A stretch of 64,000 bases of DNA. Source: Ulota crispa (lineage: Eukaryota; Streptophyta; Bryopsida; Orthotrichales; Orthotrichaceae). Shown here in pieces: positions 33,600-46,473 of the stretch (its first letter is position 1; the number at the start of each line of letters is the position of its first letter). The stretch spans positions 11,163,219-11,227,218 of the forward strand of contig OY987251.1 of assembly GCA_963920765.1 (NCBI GenBank), given 5' to 3'. Both the position numbers and the translations under genes were made by a program. Under the pieces are notes generated by a model. The model ran no database searches. It was given only the letters and a program-made list of their open reading frames with translations, and was not told where the DNA came from.

Positions 33600-35299
33600 T
33601 TCATTCCAATTTAAGCTAACGGTTCTCAACCAAAATGACTGCTGTTCCCAAACCGGCTGACGTATTCCGACGGGTCAGGCTAAAATCCAACAAAGCGGGC
33701 AAACTCCGGGCAGCAGGGCCTCCACAAATTTCGAGAAAAAAACTTCGTCACAAGCCCCTGCCCGACTTTGGATGCAACATTCTACCAAGTTCCAAACCCT
33801 CCCGCCCTCTAAATCACGGGCCGGGCCGGATCTCGCAACGGGAATCTCCATCATTTTTGAATTTTCCAAGTCAGTATTCAAAAGCCTTCGGAGCACTCTC
33901 TGTCCTGCGACATTTGCACCACCGACTCACTCTCTGCCCTTTCCAACTCTTCTACGCTTGCTTGGATCGGAACTGCCTTTCCAATGCGGAATCCTTCTAT
34001 TTCATCTTGCGAGCTTTCGTTTAACGTGCGCCTCGTCTCGCGGCTTAAAATGGCGGTGAAATTGTGTTAACTGCTGGAAAAATCCGGACTCTGTGATGAT
34101 TAGTATCTGCTAGGGTTTGGCTTTGACGACGATGAAGTTCTAGGCAAATGTATGGAGACAGAAGGATTATAAGTGCGTTCTGGAGAAATAAAAATCGTTA
34201 AGATCGAGCCATGGCGGCGTTAACCAAATATGAGCTAGTGTTGATTCTAGTTAATTGGATGGCGTGAGGGAGTATAATCGGGAGATGGAGCTAATTAATT
34301 TAAACTGTGCGAGGATGTGGAGGTGTGGAAGGATTATAAGTACGTTCTGGAGAAATAAAAATTGCTAAGCTCGAGTTATGGCGGCGTTAGCTAAATATGA
34401 GCTGGTGTTGATTCTGGTTAATTGGATGACGTGAGAATCCGGACTCTGTGATGTGATGATTGGTATCTGCTAGGGTTTGGCTTTAACGACGATGAAGTTC
34501 CCGACGAATATGGAGACAGAAGGATTACAAGTGCGTTCTGGAGAAATAAAAATTGTTAAGATCGAGTTATGGCGGCGTTGGCTAAATGTGAGATGGTGTT
34601 GATTCTGGTTAATTGGATGACGTGAGGGAGTATAATCGGGAGGTAGAGCTAGTTAATTTAGACTGTGCGAGGATGTGGAGGTGTGGAAGGATTATAAGTG
34701 CGTCCTGGAGAAATAAAAATCGCTAAGCTCGAGTTATGGCGGCGTTGGCTAAATGTGAGCGAGTGTTGATTCTGGTTAATTGGATGATGTGAGGGAGTAT
34801 AATCGGGAGGTGGAGCTACTTAATTTAGACTGTGCGAGGATGTGGAGGTGTGGAGGCGAAATGCGAAGGAGTTAGTTGCACGTTTTTGTATCGGCAGGGA
34901 AGACGTAGGTGTAAGTATAGTGAGGTTGAGTATTGATTTGATGATGGAGTTGCCGGTGAGAGGAGGTTAATGAACCTGTTCTGGAGAATGAAGAACCTAG
35001 AAAACGGCTAAGTTGGATCCTTGCTGGTGTTAATTCTGAAAGTGAGCTGGTTTTGGTTTTAATATTTCAGCGGGAGTGGATGACTTGAGGTTCGACAAGC
35101 GTTAGTCGGAGCGAAATTACCCTTGGCGATGATTCGGAGGTGTAGAGGCACAATGTGAAGAAATTTATCGTATCGGTGTAAGTGTGATTAAGCTTACAGC
35201 AAGACTGAGCAGGAGGAGTTTATCTTCGGAAAAAGAGAAGGCTGATCAGAATTGTCGCGCGTTTATGCATTGGTGCAAAGCGACGAAAGTATCTTCGCC
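33600..35299 (+). promoter_or_regulatory. Promoter and long 5' leader region of the TSO1/CPP-like gene
   Basis: GC-rich DNA from 33600 to 34060 probably holds the promoter; an ATG-started open frame here (33635-34024) has no recognisable domain and is not called. From 34060 to about 34860 lies a repeated block, described separately. The transcription start is unknown and the leader could contain an intron. Confidence 0.4.
34070..34860 (+). repeat. Two tandem copies of a 358-bp unit, each made of two related subunits
   Basis: The marker GGATTAYAAGTRCGTYCTGG starts at 34164, 34331, 34522 and 34689, giving spacings of 167, 191 and 167 bases. The first and third, and the second and fourth, are both exactly 358 apart. 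Each subunit ends with ATGGCGGCGTTRGCTAAAT and TTGATTCTGGTTAATTGGAT. It lies just upstream of the CXC-domain gene. Confidence 0.8.
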
Positions 35300-38200
35300 A
35301 TGGACAATACTCCGAAACTGACGACCGTAAATTCGTCTAACACTTCTGTGACCGAAGCCCTGGAGAATTATGGATCTCCGTCCGGTCCACCGACAGCTCC
35401 GGGTATCCGAACTTACATTTTAATTTCCTGTGCTTTTAATGCCTTCTTTTTAACTAATCATAAATCTTTCGCTGATTGTTAAGAAGGAAATACCGATCAC
35501 ACGGAATTTAAAACTTCGTGAGCAATTCTAGAGCAAATTCTCTCAGTATAATAGGATTTACTTCCTCAAAGGCTTCGTCATAAACTTCGAACTCTGAATT
35601 TATCTGATTCTCCCTGTTTTTAGTCTATATTAAGAATCTCTGTGTCACCAAGAAAACGTAGTGAGTGCGCTATTTGTTGAACCACGTTTTCTTCTGTAAG
35701 GCTAACTTTGTCCTGAAGTACAGCATTTTACAGTAGTTTCAGAAAGAGAGTTGCCCACCGGTCTTGTAGAGCGTCTCAAGTAGTGGCCGTCGTATACGAA
35801 ATTAGTGGAATGAATTCATGCCTCACTGCAAACGCCTTTTCAGATCCAGACAATTTTTTTGTATTTGTAGATTGTTTTGCTTTTTTGTTGTTATGACCTT
35901 TCTTAATCTATACTTCTCACTACCATGCATATTCCTGGTAATCTCCTCATGTGTCTCACTAGCTGGTTTGTTCGCAAGTTGCAGAGCTTTGGTATCTCTT
36001 TTGCAAGTTTGAGTTGTTATAAAGGGTGGGACTCGAATGTGGAATAGAAGTGGAGATTTCGCCGAAAATTGTGGATCACACTTATTTATAAGTTGTGCAT
36101 TGCCTTGACCATTACAGTAGATAAGATTGCAGTGTTGTTTATGCAGGGAGCCTGGTAGCTGGAATTCAACCACCCGTTGTGATTCAGCAAGCGAAAAGCC
36201 AGCCGGTGGTATTTACACCAGTGTCCCCGGTATTGCCGAGGTAAAGAGTGAGAATAGTAAAGTACGCTGTAATTTTGCATAGTCTCAAGACATCTTGAAT
36301 TCTTTTACTGGCATCTTGCTCTTTTGGATGCGAAAACAGTAACTGTTACCGTTTCCTTTTACCTTGCTCTCATGATTCAATTCGGCAGTTTGGATTTTCA
36401 CGGTGATTGATTTCATATTAAGTTTTGCGAAATACAGGCTTACAAGTGAAGTAGTGATCAAGTTTATTCTCAACGAGTGCCGCGGTGCCTTTTTCATCGA
36501 CGCTCTACATGTGGTGTATGTTCTTGTTATTGAAGTGCCTCCTGACTAGCTGGTTTGTGTTATATCATCGCTGTGATTTCCAGGCCTGTTGTACGACCAC
36601 TGGACATTAACCCATCTCATGCAACTATGGCGGTTGCAACCCCCTCTCAAGCTTCTCCGGTAGGAGAGCATCCCGCAAGAAAAACTGTACCGAGGCAGCT
36701 TGATTTTACAACGATGTATGGAGGCCCGGCTGCGTCACCAGACAAGTCCGACCGCTCGACTCAAACTTCTTTGTACGGTACTTGACTTCTTTTGTTGTAT
36801 GTGATCTAGATATAATTTCCTCTTTTGTTCATGTGTGTCCCTTTTTTTTCTTCTCACGATTGTCTGTGATTCCAAAAGTAGACTAATATGTCACTATATG
36901 TGAAGAAGGTTCTGAGTGTTAATTTCCTCGTCTGGTGAGCTATCAGTACACTCTCTGGTGTTCTGTCCTCTCTAATTGTAAGCGTGTTTGAATTACTGGT
37001 GGACAGGAAGCACGCGTCTCCTCGGCAGCGGTCAAGGTCCTTCGACTCGAAAGATGGCACGCCAAAGAAGTGCAAGCAATGTAACTGCAAAAACTCTCGC
37101 TGTTTGAAACTGTAAGCATAACATGTACCATCGCGCTTGATAGTTTTCACATGCTTGTGTATCATATAATGGCTGCTCCTTCTGTTCGGGCCAATCAAAG
37201 TTGTCACCTTTTCTTTCGTTTGACTTGTGTGATAATTTGATGCTTAGCTACTTTCGTTCTTCCTGCTATACGATTAAGTGCAAACTAAGGACTCCTTGGG
37301 CTAGCTGGTTGTCTTCAGCCTTAATTATGAAAAAGGTGCTCATTCAGTTGTTCTGAGACTGAATCTGAAGGAATTCTGTATGACGATCTAATTGTTAGTA
37401 CTACAAAAATGTGCATACTACAGGTATTGTGAGTGTTTTGCCTCAGGCACATATTGTGAAGGTTGCAATTGTGTAAACTGTTGCAACAATGTGGAGAATG
37501 AAGCCGTTCGTCAGGAAGCAGTGGAAGCTACGTTAGAGCGGAATCCTAATGCATTTCGGCCCAAGATATTTAGCAGTCCTGATATTCGTGACCTAAGGGT
37601 GGGTTTACTCAGTTCAGTTAATTTGAATGTTTAGAATTGCTTAGTACGAGATCAACTTCGTGTTTTGATTACTGGTCCGAGGAAATCATGGTATTTTGTA
37701 TGCATGAAGAACATCCGTTATATACTCTGGCACCAAATCTTGTAGCTAATTTTTTTATGCTAGTAGTGACATCCCCTTATTATTGCAGGAGCATTTTGGA
37801 GAGCATACATTGGCTGGTAAACACAACAAAGGGTGTCATTGCAAAAAGTCAGGGTGCCTCAAGAAGTATTGTGAATGCTTTCAAGCAAATATTCTATGTT
37901 CCGAAAACTGCAAATGTGTTGACTGCAAAAATCTTGAGGAGAGTGAAGAGAGAAGAGCATTGTTTCAAGGGGATCACAACATGAATGTGACCTTTTTGCA
38001 ATCCTTAGGAGGCAGTGAAATTATGCCAAATGCGCCTGGGTACTTGTCTCCTTCCCCTCTTCTAAAGAAACGGCGAACTCACGAGCTTGTATTTTCTGGA
38101 CCTGGTTTGAAGGAACAAGCTCCGCTGAAAAGAGCACCTTTGCCAACGCAGGTACGAGGTCTCGTCATATTTTTCAAATTATCTTGATTAGTGGTCGTTT

Positions 38201-40049
38201 ATTCGTAATCCCAGAGAGGTTGAACTTCGCCTACAATTTTTCTCTGCATCACGTCTTCCACTTTCGTATCTTCATATGTTGTATCCCCACCTTACCTAAC
38301 GTATGTAGAACTGGTTTGTTCTCGAGTGATTACAGTTATCACCTGGGAGTACAACTGCTCTCTCTTTGGGCCTGGCACGCAACCCCACAATCACCTTCAC
38401 GCCTGCAAGTGAAGGAGTCTCGTCGGCTGTTCCACCAGTCAAGCTTGTTCGCAAGTACTTGCTCCGAACTGGATTCTACCTCGTTCAATCTGTTCTTGAG
38501 AGGGGTAGCATTTGGGCTGACTTGTCCAATAGTTGCGCTTCTCATGCTCGTGTGACCTTTTGTGTCTTTGTGTCTTTCGACTGGTGGCATAGTGCATAAT
38601 ATTGTAGCTGAGTACATGCATTGGTCGCATACAAGTACAGAGTAGAGGAGGACTGTCCTTATGTGGGTAGTTGTGATATTGAGGTAGTAATTCCTCTGGT
38701 TTTTATGGAAAATTGCCGTCTGGGTTGCAGGTCAGTATTGGCAGATGTGGTGCAGATTGAGGCCATCCAGGAATTGTGCAAACTTCTTGTTGTCCTTTCT
38801 TCTGAAGCTCAAAAAAACTTTTCCGGTATATTGCTCTTAATTGTTGCTATCAATAGCAGCAGCTCAATAATGCGTAACATTGCTTATCCTGTGGTTGCAG
38901 TTGGCTGTCCAATTTGATTTAGATCATGTTACACAAAGTATAGAATTGACACACGCATAAGATTTCAAGCTTTTGTTTTTGCTTCATATTATGCTCCCAA
39001 ATGCATATGCTGAGTTCATCTGCAGACGTCATTGAACTGAAGTTCGTTACGATTTACGAATTGATCGAGTATACCTGCTGTTTGCTTGAATATTGTCGAT
39101 TTATTGCTCTGGGAATTCCTCTCTGAACGTACGTCCGTTGTTTCAGGTAAGCATTCATTGCCAGATACATCAAGATTGAGGGAGGATGGTGAAACTGACG
39201 CTCCACTCGAAACTTCATCAACATCAAAGACTTTAGATGAATGGAAGCATGAGCCCAGAGTGGGGAAGTTGTTCATTGGCCTCCCAGCGTCGTCCACAGA
39301 CCGTCCCGACAACGGAGAAGCTGACAGGTCACAAAGACCTATGTCACCGGGAACCTTAGCATTGATGTGTGATGAGAAGGACCCGTTGTTCACTGCCCCA
39401 CCTTCCCCTATAGGAAGCTTAGCAGCGGAAGAAGCTAGCACTTCTGGTTCCTCGCATGCAACCCTTCTGTACGCTGAGCAAGAGCGAGCCATTTTATTGG
39501 AGTACAGAGACTGCTTACGAAGAATCACTTCGGTGGGAAGTCGACGAGGTTAGATTCTTTGTCTTATTTCTCCCATCCTTTCATATTTTCTTCCTGTACG
39601 CTGGTCAAAATAGAGCTATTTTCTATAGATTAATTGATAATGATATGTGAGCCCAAAATTTAGAACTTCATTGGTTTCCTTGGTAATAATAAGATTGGTA
39701 CCAGACGGATTTTGTTGCTTCTCCTTTTTTTTAAGTCAGTCAGTCGCTCTCTATTATTTCTTCGTCGCTGTTTATTGCCTGTTTCTTATTATTTATGAAA
39801 TTGCAATCTATTTATAAATCGTAACCATGTTCTGCAGTTATTCAACATTCCAATGAGATTGCACACTCGGAAAGGTATGCAGCAGCAGCATCAGGTCAGC
39901 GAAACCAAGAGAGTGAAGCCCTTCGATTTAGTAAGCCCGTAACATCACCTGGACAGCATGGTTTACCCAATGGTACAGGGATGAGTCCCTCTTATACCTT
40001 TGCATTAAAACCTTTCAATTTAGGGCTGCCTTTGCAGTTTCCCGGATGA
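35300..40049 (+). CDS. TSO1/LIN54-like CXC-domain (CPP family) transcription factor
   Basis: Ten exons: 35300..35402, 36147..36240, 36584..36772, 37007..37111, 37424..37598, 37789..38151, 38336..38454, 38731..38825, 39147..39548, 39838..40049; all GT-AG, 1,857 bases, 618 aa plus TGA. Two cysteine-rich CXC domains carry the DNA-contacting Tyr motif: the first at about 149-188 ([20 protein letters not shown]) and the second at about 234-275 ([18 protein letters not shown]), joined by the conserved [10 protein letters not shown] linker. The C-terminal part has the plant blocks [11 protein letters not shown] and [23 protein letters not shown] proteins bind TTYGAA/CHR-type sites and, with MYB3R, E2F and RB proteins, form plant DREAM-like complexes that time cell-cycle genes and control meristem and reproductive development. 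Exon phases agree throughout. The donor of exon 3 (TT|GTACGG) was chosen because it alone keeps the frame into the first CXC domain. Which CPP subgroup it belongs to is not decided. Confidence 0.92.
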
Positions 40050-42293
40050 CCATTTGCGAGAGTACCAGCGTTCATGCAAAGAGTTCAGTGGAAGATTTTA
40101 GCCTCGAAATTGTTGATGTTGATAAAAAATTGTTAGATATTGTTATACTGTACAGAAAAAAAAAACTGATTCCAAGGCATGTCAGATGCAACAATTTTCC
40201 CTTATGGCATTTAATAGGAACATTGAATTTTACATCAATTGGAGGAACTTGCGGTTTTGTTGCGAACGGTTTGGGTTACTTACATGAGGCCTTCGAGGAA
40301 GTGAAGGTGCAGCCAGGGCTCAAGATTCAAAGCCAAACAGGGAGTTTTATTTAAGGCTTTGGACCAAATAGTGCACGTGAATAGATCGACAGTGGTAGGC
40401 TACGATTTTCAGAGGGTTCAGTTATCGAGGTACACAAGGCAGCGCTCTTCTTGTTCACATTTCTGTTGTTTTGGTCAAGCTAAAACACAATTACTTCATG
40501 TTGATTTTTTTGTCCAACATGTGACAATAGTCGATGCAATGAATTTAAGGTAGGAACACCTATTTGGGATGCCTATTTAACTTTAAAACAAAATAGTGGC
40601 ATGATTTCAGAATGAATCATGCTTCTAGATGTGTTGCAATTAGGTCAACAAACCTTAAGTGTCCGTAATAGGTTTAAATTAAAGTATATCTTATTTGCAC
40701 TTGGTGTTAGGAGTGACGTTAGTGAGAGCTTTTGGAATGAGTTTAGATGCACTTCTGAACAGAAATGATTTTAGTTTTTTTGGATTTCAACATTCTGACT
40801 TCCGAGACCGCTTGAAATTTGTCTGTTATCTTTATTGAATTGATTAGTGGATTCGGTTGAATCTGTAGCCCAGAATGGTGCACTGACGTAAATTGAAGAG
40901 GAAATTTAGGCTGTTGTGTCTCACGTCAGATTTGACCAAATGGAGCAGTGGGAGCCGTACACGACACAGCACCAAAGAGCATGCAACCGGTGGGACCCAT
41001 TGTGGATTTTGCATGGACCTTTCGCCCACCGCTGCGGCGGAGTGGGGAAAAAAGGAATTTTGAAGTTAAAGTTAACTTTTGGGAAATCAGTGGTGGATTT
41101 CTTGCTGGGGTCCAGGACTCCATTGCGGAACCTGCATGGAAAGGTCATTTTGTGACTGCTGAGATAAGGTCCTTTTCACATTCTCTTCGAAAATAATTGA
41201 TAGCATACACCTCCCATTCCCTCAAGTCCCAATCCATCTTCCCCTCCCAGTGACCCAATCTCCGAGATTCTTGATTCCTGACCAGTCGTTGAAAGGTCCT
41301 TCTTGGAAAATGACAAACGGACCAAAATCAACCCATAAAGGATTTTGAAAGGCTGCAAGGGGGTCTTGTTCAAACTTGTTTGACCATTTGATTATTTTCA
41401 ACACAACGAGGTAAACCTCTAATATTTTTCCTTACACCGTTTGTGATGGATTTAACGTAGAATATACAAATAATTAATTAATTATTTGAAAAAGTTTTTG
41501 TTCCAGGTTGCTGGTAACTGTTTATCCATAATGAAGTGAAGTTATCATCATGTGCTGAAATAGAGAAGGAAAGAAAGAGAAGACAAAATGGTATTCGTTT
41601 CTATCCCTGGAATACTTTGAATGCCTAGTTCTAGATACTGAAACCAAGAAACTCACAAATTGTAAGCTTACTCCCTTTGTCTTGCAACAAGCGGCTCATT
41701 GGAAACATTTATTATTTTGGTAGTTTTGAGTAGGTTGTATGAAGGTTTTTTTTACCCAAATTTTAAGGAGGTTACAATTAACACATATAGCGTTCATTGT
41801 TGTTTATGATGATACAACCCTTATGAATAATGTCTTTACAACTTGATCATTGAAAATAGAATAAAAAAACACGAGGTTCTAATGGGCCACTTATTACAAC
41901 ACAGAGGTTGTTTTCCAGGAGTCAAACCTAAGATTTTGTGGATGAGAGATGGACAAAACTCATAAAAGGGAGGCAGGGAGCTAGTCTCCAAATGGTAGAT
42001 GATATTACTTTTTTAGGCTTCCCTTCCAATGACCAGCGAGGACGCCTTTCAGCAGCAATTCGGGAATGTCTCTTATCAAAGAGACGATCAATGGCTGGAA
42101 TGTTGACAACGGCAGCTTCAACACACCCGATTCCTTGAAAGATTGTTTGTGCAAGTTTGATAGCTCTTATCAACTTGTCGTACGCTCAGGAGTTTCAATG
42201 TTTTTTCCTTCGAAAATTGTGCAGTCAGCATTCAAATCAGTATTGGAATTGGTAATGGCTACAGGGTTTTTATTTATTCCCATACTCGAGCGC
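40050..42293. other. Intergenic region downstream of the CXC-domain gene
   Basis: The first few hundred bases are presumably 3' untranslated sequence. No other gene recognised. Short overlapping open frames at 40900-41400 and 41930-42400 have no family resemblance. Confidence 0.35.
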
Positions 42294-42297
42294 TTAA

Positions 42298-43199
42298 CCC
42301 CAAAAGGACCAAGCAAAGTTTTCACCAAAAACTCTCCAAAACTGCCATTTTTAGAGTATCAACCAAATTTGAAAACAAAAACATTTTTATGCATATGTGA
42401 CCGTAGGATCTTGTAGAAGAATAGTTTTAAAAGATGTGAAAAAACTTTAGAGTTTTCCATTGTGCAGATTGAAGTTAGAATGGTTTGAATATTCAAAAAC
42501 ATCTTGTGAAAAATCGGGCAGCTACCCTTCAAAGAGTGAAATTCCTAAGAACAGAAGGCCATGTGGGTGGTGCTTCTCTAGATTCCTTGTTCCACCTAAG
42601 TAAAGTACATGTCAAAAAAGTTTCAAGTAATTTGGAATTGTATAACACATGGACAAAAATTGGAAATAAAAAGAACTAGAGAATGATTCAAAACACTAAA
42701 TTGTTAAGAATTTAATTATGGATATGAAAAATGCCAATTCCAATGATCACAATGTTGTAATAAACAATCTACATCCTTTGGTTTTGTTTTTTTTCCAAAA
42801 TAATGAAAATTGAGTAAAATGAAGGTCTTCAAAGTTTATTTTAGAGTAGAAAATCCATAACTGCCGGCAAACTAAAAATCCTTGTAACTTTCATATTTCT
42901 GATCAAAACAAAATGATTCAAAGCTTCCTACATTCACATAAATATCCTAAACCAATTTCAAAATTTTGTTTTTGAATAAAATGAATTTAAAAGATTTGCC
43001 TGGGCTGCCCTCTGAGTGAAAAAACAACATACTAGGCCATAAATTTTTACTCATAATTCCAAATATCATGAAATTTAGTGCATATGAAAGATAAACCTTG
43101 TTCCCACATTCTATTAAAATTTCAGCCTAAAATATGAAAAGCTCCAATCATAGGTACCTGCCCAAAATCGCTATGTTGCTAAAAAAGGAGTTTGGTCCT
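42298..43199 (+). mobile_element. TTAA-flanked element, family A copy 2 (about 902 bp)
   Basis: It begins CCCCAAAAGGACCAAGC after TTAA (42294-42297) and ends GGTCCTT against the TTAA at 43200-43203, which also starts the next copy; the terminal G run of the right end is missing. Internal blocks (CAATCTACATCCTTTGGTTT, then GAAAATTGAGTAAAATGAAGG) match 56540-56650. No transposase. Confidence 0.6.
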
Positions 43200-43203
43200 T
43201 TAA

Positions 43204-44117
43204 CCCCTAAAGGACCATGGCCTTTATTTTGTCAAAAGACACTCAAAATTGCCACCTCTATGGCAAAGAATAAAAAAGTTTGGAAATCAAGCATTTTGCA
43301 TATCTGACCATAGGATCTCGTGCTAGACTATTATAAGAATGTCTCATACAAAACTCAAAAACTTTGACTGCACATATTGGTAGATATATGCATTTAAAAA
43401 GTAAAAAACAACTTTTTTTGCATCTTGCTTGACTATATTTTTTAACTTTGAACATTTTAAACTTAAAACTTTTGCACCACATAGTTTGGAATTCTATTTT
43501 TGCATGGTGAGAAGTTGAGTTGGGAATCTTGGGAAAAATTTTGAGAAAAAAATACTTAATTTTCATTCTTTAAAAAAATATTAGGTAGAAGAAGGTATGA
43601 GATTGAACTAAAACTTAAATTGCTAATAACCATGCAATGGAATTGAAACGCAATAATCCCAATGGCAAGATTTTTCTAGAAAGCAAACTTCACCCTCTCA
43701 AACAATTTTTTTGAAAAAATGTTAAACTTGCATTCAAAAATGAAGTTTATAAGTTATTTTTTCAAAAAGATGCTTGAGTTGCCCGAAAAACAAGATTGTC
43801 CATAACTTTCTCATAACTAATCCAAATGGAATGAATTAAAGCTTCAGATGTAGACAAATCTATAAGAAAAGAAAATTAATTAATTTTTTCAAGTTTTTAC
43901 AAGATTTTTTTTTGCTACCCCTAGTCCCCAAAGTTGTGCTTATTTGGGCATAACTTTTGCTCCCTGGCATCAAATGGAATAAAAATTAGATGCCCGCGCA
44001 AATCTTTGAATTCCCCATTTTTTTAAAAAGTTTCAAAAAATTAAGACAAGAATTGAGGCCGTAGGTACCTGCTCGAAATCCCATTTGTCCCCCGTAGGGA
44101 CAATGGTCCTTTAGGAG
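43204..44117 (+). mobile_element. TTAA-flanked element, family A copy 3 (914 bp, both TTAA intact)
   Basis: It begins CCCCTAAAGGACCATGG and ends CAATGGTCCTTTAGGAG, with TTAA at 43200-43203 and 44118-44121. The right end also shows the family's GGGACAA palindrome-like stretch. In tandem with copy 2. Confidence 0.7.
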
Positions 44118-44534
44118 TTAAGGGCTAAGGATTTAGGGTACTTCAAGGTCTTGGAAAATTCAAGTAAAAAGCCCATAGGGTTAGCCTTTCAACAAGCTAT
44201 CATGGAATGTTATTTTTGTGAAAAAAAATATTAGAGTATTTTATATTAAAGGACAAAGTTACAACTCATAGGGTTTCCAAAAGCAACTCTAGACTACCCT
44301 TGAAACTACTTGGATGTATTCCTATACATGTACTTGATGGTCCTAATCTCAACCCTCCCAAACTAGCTCCTAAGCTGACATGTGGCAGAATTTGCTTGTG
44401 CAAGTGGCATTCAGTGCTCTACTTTGGGTTCACATTGTGTGGTGAACACTTCAAGGTAGGGGTTGGCTTTGGAGACCGCTCAAGATTGGATAAGGTTATC
44501 TTAAGAGAGGCAATGGAACCACCTAACATTTTAA

Positions 44535-44760
44535 CCCCTAAAAGACGCAGCGTGCCGCTGCAACCAATAGAATAGAAAGTCTTTTTCTTGTATTTGGAAT
44601 AGGTTTACACCTGTACTGCATTTGAGATTAACAAAGAAGTTGGAGAATATATCAAAGGGATTGTAGTAGACTACTTGAGACCCCAAATTAAAACATCTTA
44701 TTGGTAGCAAATACCGTTTATTCGGCAGCGTATATACTATGCCCTATTGTCTTTCAAGGG
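44535..44760. mobile_element. Short TTAA-flanked element (226 bp)
   Basis: CCCCTAAAAGACGCAGCG after TTAA (44531-44534) at the left and GTCTTTCAAGGG before TTAA (44761-44764) at the right. The inverted match is about 12 bases with one or two differences. The body differs from families A and B. Confidence 0.5.
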
Positions 44761-44764
44761 TTAA

Positions 44765-45935
44765 ACAAGTGACTGGCCACCATGGCCAAAAGCAGGCTGT
44801 TACATATATGGAAATTATTTATTATAGTGGTGTGGCAAAGTGCCCTACATGAATTAAAACTATTGCCAAAAGTTGCATGCTACCCTCACAAAAATTACAA
44901 ACTATATTTAAAAATACATGTATATTTGATTTTTATGGAATTTTTTTCTAGCCTTCACAAAATACATATGGGGCCAAGCATGTCTAGTAATACAAGAAAA
45001 TGCTCTTTTGCTGATAGTATTACCAATATTTGATATTGGGCAATACAAAGCATAACTATACCATCTTTGTTAATTGCAAGTTGAAGGTAACATGGAGCTT
45101 AACACAATCCTGGTGAATGTTTTCACAATTTGGGATACCTAAAAATGTGAGTGCATTTAATGAGGTTATTTTTTGTCTTCCATGATGGATCATGTCTCCG
45201 TGATCACTTTAAAATGTAAAAAATTGGATGAAAATTAGCTTATTTACATTTATTATATCTTTTTTTGGTCATTCATTGAATAACAAATGTCCACATTGGC
45301 ATATAAAGGTTAATGGTGATCATTTTTGGATCCTAGACCCATACTTCTTTCATTTAATATTAATAAACTTTTCATCACCAATATTTGGTATTCAATTAAT
45401 TCCAAACTATCTAAGGTAGCCGCCCCCATAAACGTGAGTTTAAGTACTTTAGCATGGTTAGGATAGTTGGACAAGGGCAAAAATTATATCATTAGATTGG
45501 AAACAGAGAACAAATAATATTTGTTTAGTTTGGGAAGTTATCCACATAGTCATGTGTGCGTGGATATTTTTCAAAGTGCTAAATCACTAAAATTATAGGA
45601 ACCATGTGTAAGAAATGCTAAAAACAAGACTTATTGGTTCTTAAATAGTAAGATAGGCACTCAAAACCATCATACTAGTCACCCACAACCATCACTTTAT
45701 CACCCATAACCATCAGTTAGTCCACTCATAAGCATTTGATTTTTTAATTATGATGTCAGTGACGCCCATGGAGACGATCATGCTAATGGGTGCCGCTACC
45801 TTAAAGTCCATAAACAACAACCCAAAAACAGATTCAATTGTGGTAGTTTGCAAAATATTGAGAAATATAAGCAAAAAAATCAAGGGATCTTATATTGTTG
45901 AGAGACATGGAAAGTTTATAATCACATGAAGAGTC
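44765..45935. other. AT-rich intergenic DNA with dispersed repeats
   Basis: No gene recognised. The stretch 45160-45230 is an inverted relative of sequence at about 23940-24010 (TGTCTTCCATGATGGA). The stretch 45570-45730 repeats 25290-25450. Confidence 0.35.
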
Positions 45936-45940
45936 CAGAA

Positions 45941-46473
45941 TGTTAGGGACGGACTCAGAGACAAAAATGAAGTAATAAAAACGTAGAATCAAAATAAGAA
46001 TTTAGAAATATATTTAGAACCAAGGCTAGAGAAGTATATTAGATGATAGCAATATAAAGCAAAAGCAAGACAGAAGGCTAAGGCTTGGAAGCCAAAGATT
46101 AAGAACGCAAGATGAGTTGTTAAGACTGAGAAACCTTTCAGCCTCTATTCCTATATATACTCAAGGCTTGAGGTTTCAACTCTTTTAGAGGCTTCCAAGC
46201 TTCCAAGTTTTTAGAAGCTTTTCAACTAAAAGCTTATAGTCATCTAAAAGCTTTTAAGCTTTTAAAAGCTTCCAGTCTTCTAAAAACTTCCAACCTTCTA
46301 GAAACTTTTAACATTCTAGAAGCTTCCAAGATCTTTTATCTTTCTAAAGCTTTCTAGAACCTTCTAATCCTCTAGAACCTTCTCATCCTCTAGATCCTTT
46401 TGATCATTTAGATTCTTCTAATCATCTAGAGCTTTCTAGAACCTTCTAGATTAATCTGTTCATGTCCATGCCA
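45941..46473 (-). repeat. 3' LTR of the chromovirus (left in the window)
   Basis: 533 bp, TG...CA on the plus strand. In the element's orientation, the U3 part holds a TTC/GAA-rich block (46446-46190), then a TATA box (46160-46151, GTATATATAG), then the transcribed part. Collinear with the LTR at 51297-51821. Confidence 0.85.
46314..46446 (-). promoter_or_regulatory. Heat-shock-element cluster in the 3' LTR
   Basis: Three perfect three-unit heat-shock elements TTCnnGAAnnTTC at 46314-46326, 46352-46364 and 46434-46446, with many two-unit TTCTAGAA-like boxes between them. They lie about 155-285 bases upstream of the LTR TATA box in the element's direction of transcription. The sites are palindromic and so work in either orientation. 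HSF binding is inferred from the consensus only. Confidence 0.65.

Noticed and set aside
33635..34024. 129-residue open frame beginning at a genuine ATG upstream of the CXC-domain gene
   Set aside because: No recognised domain and located in the GC-rich promoter/leader. Kept out for lack of support, although a small upstream gene cannot be excluded.
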